Below are positions 1-8,647 of a stretch of DNA of 64,000 nt, piece by piece (position 1 is the stretch's first letter; every line of letters begins with the position of its first letter). Origin of the DNA: Paraburkholderia megapolitana (GTDB taxonomy: Bacteria; Pseudomonadota; Gammaproteobacteria; Burkholderiales; Burkholderiaceae); assembly GCF_007556815.1 (NCBI RefSeq), contig NZ_CP041745.1:2147001-2211000 (forward strand). The letters are read 5' to 3'. The notes under the pieces are model-generated. The model searched no databases. It was not told the DNA's origin and worked only from the letters and a program-made list of their open reading frames with translations. A program made the translations under genes and the position numbers.

Positions 1-17
1 GTCCTCGACAATGATTT

Positions 18-35
18 GCCGGTCGTGCAACCGGC
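18..35. other. Small inverted repeat upstream of the dioxygenase gene
   Basis: GCCGGT and ACCGGC arms (6 bp, 6-nt loop) lie about 30 bases before the dioxygenase start. It could be the end of a terminator for a gene left of the window, or an operator. There is no T-run on the + side, so neither reading is secure. Confidence 0.3.
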
Positions 36-66
36 GAACAAAGATTATAGAAAGCGAGGATACCAA

Positions 67-846
67 ATGGAACACGCGTACCAGGACGAATCTCATGCCC
101 AGTCAAGCGACCAGGCTAACCGGGCAGCGAGGGAAGCCGAGAATTTATGTCAGTTTATTGCACGGAAGGATTTCTGCTTCCTGCCGGCAGCCAAAACGGA
201 ACGTTTGCTGAAGGCAATAACGGGAACCACTCTGGAGAGCTGGGAGCGATTTCAAGATAGCTGGAATCGACTGGAACCCGATCTCCACATGGCCGACGGC
301 GGCACCTATCGCTATCGGCGGCACGCAACCTTCAGCGCACTCCCGTCCGGGCGTTGCGCCATTCGCGAATCGCACCAGCCGCACTATCAGAGTCTCGACT
401 ACAACCATCTGAACGGCGGGGTTGCCCGGGATTTTGCGCCGATCGCGAGTGACATCGCGCAGGGGGATGTCCTTACGGCAATTTTGTCGTTCTGCTGTGA
501 ATTGTTTGGCAGGCTTGCTCCCTTCTATGGCTGGCACATCGAGGTTCACCAGTTTCGAATCGATGCATCACAGGCAACGGCTAATCCGACGCCAGAAGGT
601 ATCCATCGCGATGGAGTCAACTTCGTGTTCATGATGATGGTGAGCCGAAGCAACATCGTGAACGGTGAGACAAAGATCTACGATCGCGCCCGCCAACCTT
701 TGTCCGCGTACACGTTGATGGCACCGCTTGACGCCGCGATCGTCAACGACGAACGCGTGATGCACGGCGTAACGCCAATTGCGCGGCTGGACGATGCCCA
801 GCCCGCGAATCGTGACGTGCTAGTGGTCACGTTCTGCAAAAAATAG
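67..846 (+). CDS. 2-oxoglutarate/Fe(II) dioxygenase, isoleucine-hydroxylase-like family
   Basis: 259 residues. It resembles the 2OG-Fe_Oxy_2 family that includes bacterial L-isoleucine 4-hydroxylase, in which a free amino acid is hydroxylated using 2-oxoglutarate, Fe(II) and O2. An HRD segment places the iron ligands near H180 and D182, with the distal histidine near H233 in VMHGVTPI. ATG 67 was chosen because GAGG precedes it at good spacing; the frame is open further upstream but without a ribosome site. An exporter of the LysE/RhtB type follows 59 bases later, then a HAD phosphatase, suggesting one unit that makes and exports a modified amino acid. Substrate identity is inference only. No signal peptide is seen, so it is cytoplasmic. 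Confidence 0.8.
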   Translation: MEHAYQDESHAQSSDQANRAAREAENLCQFIARKDFCFLPAAKTERLLKAITGTTLESWERFQDSWNRLEPDLHMADGGTYRYRRHATFSALPSGRCAIRESHQPHYQSLDYNHLNGGVARDFAPIASDIAQGDVLTAILSFCCELFGRLAPFYGWHIEVHQFRIDASQATANPTPEGIHRDGVNFVFMMMVSRSNIVNGETKIYDRARQPLSAYTLMAPLDAAIVNDERVMHGVTPIARLDDAQPANRDVLVVTFCKK

Positions 847-905
847 ATGTAGCTCAAGAAAACATCCCGGCGGAGGTCATCCGCCGTCCTCTTCCTGGAA
901 CTTCA

Positions 906-1526
906 ATGAACGAATTACTCGCGGTAGCAATGATCACTATTCTCGCTGTCATCAGCCCTGGGCCAGATTTCGCGATGATTACCCGGAACAGCTACGCATA
1001 TGGACGTCGCTCCGGACTGATTTCGGCGCTTGGTGTTGCCCTCGGCGTACAACTGCACGTGCTCTATACGGTGCTCGGTATTGCCGTCGTTATCGCACAT
1101 TCGCCCGTTCTCTTTCTGGTCATGAAATTTCTCGGTGCGGGCTATCTGATCTACATTGGATACAGGTCGCTGACGAACAAGTCGCGTCTGACGCTCGACT
1201 TGTCGACAGGGCATCGTCTGGGCATGTGGGTCGCCTTTCGCAACGGGTTTCTGACCAATGCGCTCAACCCGAAGACAATGCTGTTTGTCGTGAGTTCATA
1301 CACGCAGATCGTCAAACCGGGTAGTCCTCTAGCAATCGATTTTGCTTATGGCGCTTTCATGTCGCTGGCCCATCTGGCCTGGTTCAGTCTCGTAGCGATC
1401 TTTTTCTCATCCGAAGTCTTGCGCCAGGCAATGCTGGAGAGGCAGCGTATTGTCGACCGGATCATCGGGACAGCGTTGATTGCGTTGGGACTGTCGCTGG
1501 CCTTCACTGCCGTGGGATTCAAATGA
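906..1526 (+). CDS. LysE/RhtB family amino-acid exporter
   Basis: 206 residues, the usual length for this family. The N-terminus has the family pattern of a first hydrophobic helix followed by SPGPDFAMI (about residues 17-25), and five to six hydrophobic segments follow. These inner-membrane proteins export amino acids such as homoserine, threonine, lysine or leucine. The gene sits between a 2OG dioxygenase and a ThrH-like phosphatase, and its TGA overlaps the next ATG by four bases, implying translational coupling. Export of a hydroxylated amino acid or of a homoserine/threonine-related compound is a reasonable inference from the neighbours. The actual substrate cannot be read from sequence. 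Confidence 0.85.
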   Translation: MNELLAVAMITILAVISPGPDFAMITRNSYAYGRRSGLISALGVALGVQLHVLYTVLGIAVVIAHSPVLFLVMKFLGAGYLIYIGYRSLTNKSRLTLDLSTGHRLGMWVAFRNGFLTNALNPKTMLFVVSSYTQIVKPGSPLAIDFAYGAFMSLAHLAWFSLVAIFFSSEVLRQAMLERQRIVDRIIGTALIALGLSLAFTAVGFK

Positions 1527-2134
1527 GCGAAGTACTCGAGAAAGTGGCGTGTATCGATCTTGAGGGTGTGCTGGTTCCGGAGATGTGGCCGTATATCGCC
1601 CAACGCACAGGTATCGATGTGCTCCACGAGACGACGCGGGAGGTTCCGGAGTATCGCTTGTTAATGGCCAGGCGGATTTCTGCACTCAGAAGTCACGGTG
1701 TGACGCTGCCGCAGATGCAGGAAATCCTGGCGGAGATCGCTCCGTTTCCCGAGTCGACGGACTTTCTCGCCAGGATTGGCGAGCAATACAGCGTGCGGAT
1801 TCTTTCCGATTGCTTTTACGAGCTGGCGGATCCGGTACTGGGATTGCTCGGGCGGCCGACGGCGTTATGTCACCACCTTGTCACCGACGATGATGGATTC
1901 ATCGTGCGCTGTGAATTCGCACCATCCCGTCGGGGCAAGGAAGACGTGGTGACGGCGTTTCTCGACGCTGGCAGCGAAGTCGTAGCGGTAGGGGATGCCT
2001 TCAATGATCTGGAAATGCTGAAGCTTGCGACGCGAGGTTTTCTGGTGCGGCCATCCGAATCCACGCGCGCCATGGCATCAAGCCGAATCTGTGTCGTCGA
2101 ACATGTTGACGAGATCGTGGAGATGCTGCGCTAG
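1523..2134 (+). CDS. thrH: ThrH-like HAD phosphatase (phosphoserine phosphatase/homoserine phosphotransferase family)
   Basis: 203 residues, matching ThrH length. HAD motif I is near residues 11-17 (CIDLEGVLVPEMW), with the second motif Asp replaced by Glu (DLEG) exactly as in ThrH. Motif II is ILSDCFYE, and motif IV is VAVGDAFNDLEML near 150-162. Characterised ThrH dephosphorylates phosphoserine and can transfer the phosphate to homoserine. It starts at ATG 1523, inside the stop codon of the exporter. Placement after an amino-acid dioxygenase and an exporter suggests a dedicated amino-acid function rather than housekeeping serine synthesis. Sequence divergence from the Pseudomonas enzyme is substantial, so the exact substrate is open. 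Confidence 0.75.
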   Translation: MSEVLEKVACIDLEGVLVPEMWPYIAQRTGIDVLHETTREVPEYRLLMARRISALRSHGVTLPQMQEILAEIAPFPESTDFLARIGEQYSVRILSDCFYELADPVLGLLGRPTALCHHLVTDDDGFIVRCEFAPSRRGKEDVVTAFLDAGSEVVAVGDAFNDLEMLKLATRGFLVRPSESTRAMASSRICVVEHVDEIVEMLR

Positions 2135-2360
2135 ACGCCGTCGAGCCGATCCCAGGTAGATGAGAACTGCCGGGTGCATCCCAAGCTCAATCTGAGCCCG
2201 GCGAATCGGTGCGGTCTAGGGTGGACGAGCGGCGAGGGGATGATTCTGTGGAAGTTTCGATCACCGCGGTGCGGGTATGCAGGCGATTGAAGGTATTTAG
2301 TAAGAAATGACGGCTTGACGGACGATGAAGTGAGCCGCGTACTGCGGGTCCGAAACGCAA

Positions 2361-2412
2361 AGAAGGCCCGCCGGCCCGGCTGTGTAGCGTGACAGCCGGC
2401 CCAGCGGGCCCA
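2361..2412 (-). terminator. Rho-independent terminator of psiF-like gene
   Basis: Long GC-rich stem with arms 2365-2383 and 2392-2410 (two mismatches) and an 8-nt loop. Read on the minus strand it is followed by TTCTTTGCGTTT. It lies just after the stop of the minus-strand psiF-like gene. The rest of 2135-2431 holds no gene I can support. Confidence 0.75.
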
Positions 2413-2431
2413 GAAACAATACTGTCGTGGC

Positions 2432-2728
2432 TCAGCCCTTGTTGCTGAGGCAGGTCTTCATGAACGCCTTGCGATCGTCGCCCTTTTTGCCGGTCGCCTG
2501 CGTGTTGCACATCTTCATCTTGTCCTGCTGGCTCATCGGACCCGATGCGGCGACAGGCGCGCTCGACAGGCAGCTCTTCATGAACGCCTTGCGATCATCG
2601 CCTTTCTTGCCGGTGGCCTGCGTGTTGCAGGTGGCCATCTTCGATTGCTGGGCATTCTGGGCAAAGGCAGGCGCGCTGGTCAGCAGACCGCCAAGGACGA
2701 GGGCAGCGATAGCGGATTGGATTTTCAT
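2432..2728 (-). CDS. PsiF repeat protein, two repeats, exported
   Basis: 98 residues with a clear signal peptide (MKIQSAIAALVLGGLLTSAPAFA, cleavage after AFA near 23). Two PsiF repeats follow, each with the core CNTQATGKKGDDRKAFMK (about residues 34-51 and 74-91), differing by almost nothing. The family is named for phosphate-starvation-inducible psiF of E. coli; its biochemical role is unknown. GGGAG precedes ATG at good distance. It is divergent from the YciI-like gene across about 200 bases. The DNA of the two repeats is also closely similar, implying a recent duplication or homogenisation. Periplasmic location is inferred from the signal peptide. Confidence 0.85.
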   Translation of the reverse strand: MKIQSAIAALVLGGLLTSAPAFAQNAQQSKMATCNTQATGKKGDDRKAFMKSCLSSAPVAASGPMSQQDKMKMCNTQATGKKGDDRKAFMKTCLSNKG

Positions 2729-2928
2729 TTGACACTCCCACGATATTGAACGTTATTGGTAGTCGTTGCGACCAGGAGGGCGTCTCCGGCATCCCAAGCC
2801 TGGCGCGATGACCATTATGGCAAAGCTGTCTGCCAGAACGGCTAAATAGTTGCATTGGTTGACAGCGGCGAGGCAGGATATTCCCTCAGCGCAATTACCC
2901 ATCCCCAACCAAGGAAAGGAGACCGACG

Positions 2929-3225
2929 ATGCACTACCTGATGTTCTACGACCTCGCCGCCGACTACCTCGAGCGACGCGGCGACTACCGCGCGGCGCAC
3001 CTGCAGCTCGCGTGGGCCGCGGCGGAGCGCGGCGAACTGCTGCTGGCCGGGGCGCTGGCCGATCCCGTCGATGGCGCGGTGCTGCTCTTTAGCGGCGAGT
3101 CGCCGGCGGTCGCCGAGGCGTTCGCGAAAGCCGATCCGTATGTACGCGAGGGGCTCGTCACGCGCTGGCGCGTGCGTCCGTGGACAACCGTCGTCGGCGA
3201 ACAGGCCGCGACGCCGGTGCGCTAG
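2929..3225 (+). CDS. YciI-like family protein
   Basis: 98 residues, a typical single-domain YciI length. It starts MHYLMFYDLAADYLERR, and has the central GELLLAGALADPVDGAVLLF pattern followed by a VREGLVTRWRVRPW segment, as in this dimeric alpha/beta (ferredoxin-like) family. A strong ribosome site (AAGGAAAGGAGA) precedes the ATG. Family members include enzymes and accessory proteins with a conserved His/Asp pair, but most are uncharacterised. Nothing in the neighbourhood indicates its substrate. Function is therefore left unassigned beyond family. Confidence 0.8.
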   Translation: MHYLMFYDLAADYLERRGDYRAAHLQLAWAAAERGELLLAGALADPVDGAVLLFSGESPAVAEAFAKADPYVREGLVTRWRVRPWTTVVGEQAATPVR

Positions 3226-3832
3226 CGGTCTATCAACGCCAGCGGTCGTGCGAAGCGCATGGGCGAAGGGCGGCGGCGCAATCGCACAGGAATCCAAACG
3301 ATGCAACGTGCATCGATCCAGCGATGCCGCTGCATCCGCCGCCGGCAATAACCAGGATCAGCCAGGATCAACCAGGCTCACCGCGCCAGCCGTTCGCAAC
3401 AGCTCGGCGCCCGTTAATAAGTGCCGTTGCACCGGCCCAACGGCCGCGTAGCGCGCCAATTCGCCCATCCAGCGGCCAATGCGCTGCCACACCGTGTTTA
3501 GAGCCGCCGGGACTGCCAGCCCATCTGCCTGGGCAGCAAAGGAAACGACGCAGCGAAAAGGACAAGTTTGTTTCTTTCAGTAACACTTGTCTCTGTCATA
3601 TTCACGCAAACCCTGGGGATGGTATGCTTCGTGCACAAATTCTCCCATGCACGAGTGAGACCATGTTTTGTGCTTCGTCAATGGGAAAGTCCGCACTAAG
3701 GCTGTGCTGATTTTCGCAAACGGGCTAAAACGTAAAGCATATTGTGCAACCTGGGGCATAGCGCGAATGACGCTAGATCAATAATCGCGAGTGCCCCTCG
3801 CCGCGGCCAGGCCAGGCTGCGTGGAGAAACGC
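3226..3832. other. 607-base gap without a supported gene; short tandem repeat
   Basis: Three 10-base units (CCAGGATCA-type) run head to tail at 3351-3380. Open frames here have arginine/proline-rich, low-complexity translations and no ribosome sites, so I do not call them. The right half (3560-3800) is less GC-rich and probably contains the promoter of the following transposase-derived gene, but no convincing -35/-10 pair stands out. Confidence 0.5.
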
Positions 3833-5014
3833 ATGTTTTTCGATGAGCTAAGCAATGACGAATGGGCGCAGCTTGCTGTGCTTGTTTCTGATGAGCCGGC
3901 TATCCGTCTTAACAGACGTGGCCGACCCCGAGCCGAACCGCGCATCGTTGCGAATGCGGTCCTCTGGATCCTGACAACCGGTGAGCCCTGGTCGAAACTG
4001 CCAGGCCGCTATCCGTCGGGTCCGACGTGCCGGCGCCGTTTCGAAGAATGGCAGATCAACGGTACGTTGACCGAGATGATCCGTCTGCTATCGCAGGTCG
4101 GGCGCAGCTTCGCCTATGTGCCCGAACCCGGCGTACCTGTCGCCACGCCCAAACCAGTTGTCGACACGCAGCCGCACACGCCCGCGCTGCGTGACGATGG
4201 TCTGCGTGGCGTGTTCTGGAGAAGTCCCGAGTCGTGGCAAACCTCGCCTCGTGCGGCACACCCCGCGCACGAGTGGCGTTCGCTCGACCCGATCGCCGAC
4301 ATCACGCGACAGCTCTCCGGCACGGCAACAGACGAATCCACCGATGAAGAACTGCTGCAAGACCGCGCGCATGTCGGCGCGGAGCGGCCGCTCGATTGCG
4401 AGCATCGTCCGGTGTGGATGAACATGACCTCGCGCGGCAAGCAGGTGGTCGACCGGCGCGGCTATACGATCTACGTTGCGCTCGAGCAGGTGCCCAATGC
4501 GATGTTCCGGGCATGGGCGGAGATCATGAAGGACGGCAAGCGCGTCGAGCGTTCTGGTCTGATCGGTCCGCGTTTCGCGCAGGCCGATGCGGCACAGGAG
4601 TTCGCGCTCGGCTGGGCCGACGACTGGATCGATCGTCATTGCCGCACGCTCGCGGCCGTTGCGGGCATCGACGAAGCGATCAGCGCAGCAGGGCATGAAG
4701 CGCGGCAGGAGGCAGGGCATAACGCAGCAGCCGCGCCGGCGGCAGTGCAGATCGAAACAAGGATCGAAGCCAGGCACGAAAGCGTCAACGCAGTACCGGT
4801 GCAAAGCGCGCCGCGCACGCTGCCCGCTGTTCGTAGCGTGCCGGAACCCGTGAACAGTTATTCGGCCAACGCCCATGTCGCTGCGTACACCCACGCATGC
4901 AGGGTCGCGCTACGTCGTTACCCGACCGGCACACCGGCCGCCGAGCAGGCAGACAACAACAACGCGGGCGATCGATTCCCGAAAGCCCCAGAACTCGTCT
5001 CCCACGCGGGATGA
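3833..5014 (+). CDS. Transposase-N-terminus (DUF4096-like) protein without DDE domain
   Basis: 393 residues. Residues 1 to about 85 (MFFDELSNDEWAQL through WILTTGEPWSKLP and CRRRFEEWQINGTLTEMIRLL) match the helix-turn-helix-bearing N-terminal domain of IS5-type transposases. No DDE catalytic region follows. Instead there is a Pro/Thr-rich linker, then a folded-looking segment near 200-280 (TSRGKQVVDRRGYTIYVALEQV through FALGWADDWIDRHC), then an Ala/Glu-rich, probably disordered tail. No terminal inverted repeats were found, so this is not an intact insertion sequence. ATG 3833 is chosen for its GGAG site. It is 77 bases from the convergent bceA end and beside the exopolysaccharide locus, so a DNA-binding regulator is a reasonable guess, not shown. 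Confidence 0.6.
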   Translation: MFFDELSNDEWAQLAVLVSDEPAIRLNRRGRPRAEPRIVANAVLWILTTGEPWSKLPGRYPSGPTCRRRFEEWQINGTLTEMIRLLSQVGRSFAYVPEPGVPVATPKPVVDTQPHTPALRDDGLRGVFWRSPESWQTSPRAAHPAHEWRSLDPIADITRQLSGTATDESTDEELLQDRAHVGAERPLDCEHRPVWMNMTSRGKQVVDRRGYTIYVALEQVPNAMFRAWAEIMKDGKRVERSGLIGPRFAQADAAQEFALGWADDWIDRHCRTLAAVAGIDEAISAAGHEARQEAGHNAAAAPAAVQIETRIEARHESVNAVPVQSAPRTLPAVRSVPEPVNSYSANAHVAAYTHACRVALRRYPTGTPAAEQADNNNAGDRFPKAPELVSHAG

Positions 5015-5091
5015 GCACAGCAGCAACCCGCGGACGGCAGGAGCAGCCGCCGCAGGATTCGCACTACCGCACCACCCGTTGAGTATGTGAC

Positions 5092-6621
5092 TTACTGCCG
5101 TCCGTACGTATCGTCGAAGCGCACGATGTCGTCTTCGCCGAGATATGAACCGGATTGCACCTCGATGATTTCCAGCGGCATCTTGCCGGGATTCTCGAGT
5201 CGGTGAGTGACACCGAGCGGGATATAAGCCGATTCGTTTTCGGAGACAATGAAGCGCTCTTCACCGCGTGTGACGAGCGCAGTACCGCGCACGACGATCC
5301 AGTGTTCCGCGCGGTGGTGATGCATCTGCAGCGACAGACGCGCACCCGGTTTCACGACGATGCGTTTCACCTGGAAGCGCTCGCCGGTGTCGACGGAATC
5401 GTAGTGGCCCCACGGGCGATGAACCTTGCGATGGTTCGCCGCTTCGGGGCCCGCTTCACTGCGAATCCGGCCAACGATCTTTTTAACGTCCTGCACGCTC
5501 GCCTTGTCCGCGACGAGAATCGCGTCGGCGGTTTCGACCACGACGAGATTGTGCGTGCCGACGCAGGCGATCAACCGGCCTTCCGAATGCGCGAAGGTCG
5601 ATTCGGCGCCTTCGAACATCACACGTCCACGGCCGACGTTGTCTGCTTCGTCCTTCGGCAGGATCTGCCAGATCGCATCCCACGAGCCGACATCCGACCA
5701 GCCCGCCTGCAGCGGCACGACCACGCCGGTGCAGACCGACTGATCGTTGCCGAGCTGCTCCATCACCGCGTAGTCGATCGAATTCGACGGCGAGGCGACA
5801 AACGCATCGCGTTGCAACCGGAAGAAGTCGCCGTCCGTTTTGCCGCCGGCATAGGCCGCGACGCATGAATCGTGAATCGCGGGCTGGAAGTGGGCGATCG
5901 CGGCGAGCCATGTCGACGCGCGCATGATGAAGATGCCGCTGTTCCACCAGTACTCGTTCGAGGCGACATAGCGCTGCGCGAGTTCGAGATGCGGCTTCTC
6001 GACGAAGCGGTCGAGCCGGTGCGCCGCGACGCCGGGCGCATTGACTGGCCCGGTCAGCGCTTCGCCGATGCGGATATAGCCGTAGCCGGTTTCCGCGTGC
6101 GTCGGCACGATGCCCATCGTCGCGACATGACCGTTCGAGGCATGCTGCACGCCGGCGGCCACGGCCGCATGAAACCCGGCGATGTCGGTGACGGCATGGT
6201 CGGCGGGCATCACGACCATGATGCCGTCGCTGTCTTCCGCGACGATCGACAGGGCGGCCACCGTTAACGCAGGCGCCGTGTCGCGGCCGACCGGCTCGAG
6301 AATCAGCCGGCTCGTCTTGCCGCTCGTGCGCAGCTGTTCGGCGGTCGTGAAGCGGTGTTCTTCATTGCTGACCACTACCAACTGGTCCGCCAGCGGGTGA
6401 CCTGCTTCGAGTCCGTCGAGCCGGCGTGTCGTGGATTGCAGCAGCGAATCGTCGCCGAGCAGGCCGATCAGCTGCTTCGGATACTGTTCGCGCGACATGG
6501 GCCATAGGCGTGTGCCGGAGCCGCCGGCCAGAATCACCGGATGGACCTTCAGCTTGACGTTCTGGGACGTGACAGTCGAAAACCGGGTGTCGGCGGCGGG
6601 CGCCGTAACCGGAGCGGTCAT
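5092..6621 (-). CDS. bceA: Mannose-1-phosphate guanylyltransferase/mannose-6-phosphate isomerase
   Basis: 509 residues. The N-terminal nucleotidyltransferase has the signature VHPVILAGGSGTRLWPMSREQYPKQ (about residues 27-51; LAGGSGTRLWP is the nucleotide-binding loop). The C-terminal cupin isomerase domain has HRPWGHYDSVDTGERFQVKRI and GARLSLQMHHHRAEHW (about 405-440). It makes GDP-mannose, the precursor of the mannose and rhamnose of cepacian. GAGGAG precedes the ATG. The gene is divergent from bceB across a 500-base AT-rich region, so both may share control elements. It is the usual length for type II PMI/GMP enzymes. Confidence 0.93.
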   Translation of the reverse strand: MTAPVTAPAADTRFSTVTSQNVKLKVHPVILAGGSGTRLWPMSREQYPKQLIGLLGDDSLLQSTTRRLDGLEAGHPLADQLVVVSNEEHRFTTAEQLRTSGKTSRLILEPVGRDTAPALTVAALSIVAEDSDGIMVVMPADHAVTDIAGFHAAVAAGVQHASNGHVATMGIVPTHAETGYGYIRIGEALTGPVNAPGVAAHRLDRFVEKPHLELAQRYVASNEYWWNSGIFIMRASTWLAAIAHFQPAIHDSCVAAYAGGKTDGDFFRLQRDAFVASPSNSIDYAVMEQLGNDQSVCTGVVVPLQAGWSDVGSWDAIWQILPKDEADNVGRGRVMFEGAESTFAHSEGRLIACVGTHNLVVVETADAILVADKASVQDVKKIVGRIRSEAGPEAANHRKVHRPWGHYDSVDTGERFQVKRIVVKPGARLSLQMHHHRAEHWIVVRGTALVTRGEERFIVSENESAYIPLGVTHRLENPGKMPLEIIEVQSGSYLGEDDIVRFDDTYGRQ

Positions 6622-7121
6622 GATGTACTCCTCGGGGCTGGGTCAATGCGACGAGTTGTATCACGACGTAAATAGTCAATAAAAGAATGAGAAATTTCCA
6701 TATCGGAAATGGAATAAGGAAATGATCAATTCCGGTAAACGTGCGACGGTTTTATTTCAATAAAAAATAGAATCGAAAAAATAATCGATGAAATCCAGTG
6801 GGGAAATTTTCTGGAATTTTTGCGGCCACGCAACATGTTCCGGAAGCGTTTCCGCAGATGGTGGAAATTCGTACAGGAAGTGACGTACAGAACCCCGTTT
6901 CCGCCCTGCAACATCAGTAAAAAGGTAAAAATTGCCGAACAAAATTCGACAAAAATAGCGCAAGGATTACCGATACATTTTGAGATATTTTGCGGCCTTG
7001 CAGCGCGAATTTTAATGCCGCTTTATCTAACCCTGTACAGGGGTATTCACTCATTCGGACAACGATTCCCGTGCAACGCAACCAGGTGACGGAACTTGAA
7101 TGACGAACTGAGGTACGGCTC
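6622..7121. promoter_or_regulatory. AT-rich divergent control region between bceA and bceB
   Basis: 500 bases with no gene and base composition much more AT-rich than the flanks. Visible elements include an inverted repeat TTTCC-atatc-GGAAA at 6695-6709, and a 12-bp perfect palindrome CCCTGTACAGGG at 7031-7042. CGTACAG occurs twice 14 bases apart (6870-6876, 6884-6890), and TTTTGCGGCC occurs twice (6818-6827, 6988-6997). The GTACAG core is shared by the direct repeats and the palindrome, which makes it a candidate activator or repressor site. No single -35/-10 pair is convincing. No ops/JUMPstart element was seen. Confidence 0.6.
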
Positions 7122-8519
7122 ATGCTGAGCGTGTTATCGAGAATCATCGACATTGCGATGGTCGGACTCGGCGCGTGGCTCGCGGCGGCGTTCCACAGCG
7201 GGCAGTTTGGCTGGTTGAACGATATGCAGAGCGTCACGCTGACGTTCAACTGCCTGCTGGTGGTCGTGTTCTTTCCGGCGCTCGGCATCTACCAGTCGTG
7301 GCGCGGCAAGCCGCTGTACGACCTGCTGTGGCGTGTGACGGGTGGCTGGCTGATGGTGGAGGGCACCGGCATTCTGATGAGCTTCAGCCTGCACCGTGCC
7401 GAGTTGCTGTCGCGGCTGTGGCTCGCGTACTGGGCACTGGCAACGGTGCTGCTGCTGGTGATCACGAAGGTGCTCGTCTACACGGTGCTGAAGAGCCTGC
7501 GCCGCGAGGGCTTCAACCTGAAGGCGGTGGCCATCGTCGGCGGTGCGCCGTATGGGAAGTTTTTGATCGAGCAGATTCGCAGCCGGCCGGAAGCGGGTTT
7601 CAGCCCGGTGGTCGTGTTCGACGAAGAAGGCTCGCGCAATCATCACGAGGACCCGGATGCGGCGGAAGCGATCGAAGGCGTGCCGGTGGAGCGCGATTAC
7701 GCGGCGATGATCCGGCTGGTGAGAACCCACGAGATTCGCGAACTGTGGCTTGCGTTACCGATTTCGAAGGAGCGTGCGATTCATCGTTTCGTCATGGAGT
7801 TCCGGCATGACTTCGTCAACATCCGCTTCATTCCGGATGTGCGCAGTCTGACGCTGTTCAGTCAACCGATGGTCGATCTGCTCGGCGTGCCCGCGATCAA
7901 CCTGGCCGCGTCGCCGATCACCGATCTGCGCGTGTTGCCCAAGCGCGTGTTCGACCGGCTGTTCGCACTCGGCGCGCTCACCGCGCTCGCGCCGGTGATG
8001 CTCGTGATCGCGGCGCTCGTGAAGACGACTTCGCCCGGGCCGGTGTTTTTCCGGCAGAAGCGCAAGGGCATCGATGGAAACGAGTTCGAGATCTACAAGT
8101 TTCGTTCGATGAAAGTGCACGCGGAGGTCGCGGGCAAGGTGACCCAGGCGACGCGCCACGATTCGCGCATTACGCCGGTCGGCGCGTTTTTGCGGCGCAC
8201 GAGTCTCGACGAGCTGCCGCAGTTCATCAATGTGTTGAAGGGCGAGATGTCGGTGGTCGGACCGCGGCCGCATGCACTCGAACACGACGACATCTACAAG
8301 GATCTGGTGAAGGGCTATATGCACCGCTACCGGATCAAGCCCGGCATCACAGGCTGGGCCCAGATCAACGGCTACCGGGGCGAGACCGACCGCATCGAAA
8401 AGATGATGGGGCGCGTGAAGCTCGACCTGTACTACATGCAGCACTGGACCTTCTGGCTCGACATCAAGATCGTCGTGCTGACGCTATGGAAGGGTTTCGC
8501 CGGCCGCAACGCGTATTGA
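7122..8519 (+). CDS. bceB: Undecaprenyl-phosphate glucose-1-phosphate transferase (priming)
   Basis: 465 residues of the WcaJ/EpsE-type polyprenyl glycosylphosphotransferase family. Four N-terminal transmembrane helices (about 1-115), a nucleotide-binding-like central domain ([11 protein letters not shown] near 140), a fifth hydrophobic segment near 285-310, and the C-terminal sugar-transferase core follow. That core has [33 protein letters not shown] and [15 protein letters not shown]. It moves glucose-1-phosphate from UDP-glucose to the lipid carrier, the first step of cepacian repeat assembly at the inner membrane. It is first gene of the rightward bceB-K operon. Length and all catalytic motifs are intact. 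Confidence 0.93.
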   Translation: MLSVLSRIIDIAMVGLGAWLAAAFHSGQFGWLNDMQSVTLTFNCLLVVVFFPALGIYQSWRGKPLYDLLWRVTGGWLMVEGTGILMSFSLHRAELLSRLWLAYWALATVLLLVITKVLVYTVLKSLRREGFNLKAVAIVGGAPYGKFLIEQIRSRPEAGFSPVVVFDEEGSRNHHEDPDAAEAIEGVPVERDYAAMIRLVRTHEIRELWLALPISKERAIHRFVMEFRHDFVNIRFIPDVRSLTLFSQPMVDLLGVPAINLAASPITDLRVLPKRVFDRLFALGALTALAPVMLVIAALVKTTSPGPVFFRQKRKGIDGNEFEIYKFRSMKVHAEVAGKVTQATRHDSRITPVGAFLRRTSLDELPQFINVLKGEMSVVGPRPHALEHDDIYKDLVKGYMHRYRIKPGITGWAQINGYRGETDRIEKMMGRVKLDLYYMQHWTFWLDIKIVVLTLWKGFAGRNAY

Positions 8520-8647
8520 CCGATTCATATGCCGCCGGTGCACCCACGCGGGCTGCAACAGGCACAGATCCATTTCCGCATGCGATGCCCGCGCATCGCA
8601 GCCCACTTTCTCCGTTTTGGACGCATTCAATCTCCGAGGTGTAATTC

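Noticed and set aside
3180..3710. Plus-strand frame after the YciI-like gene
   Set aside because: Arg/Pro-rich, no ribosome site, no recognisable domain.
3833..5014. Complete insertion sequence
   Set aside because: Only the transposase N-terminal domain is present; no DDE region, terminal repeats or target duplication seen.
6622..7121. JUMPstart/ops element or sigma-54 promoter for the bce operon
   Set aside because: Neither the GGCGGTAGC-type core nor a GG-N10-GC pair with good flanks was found.
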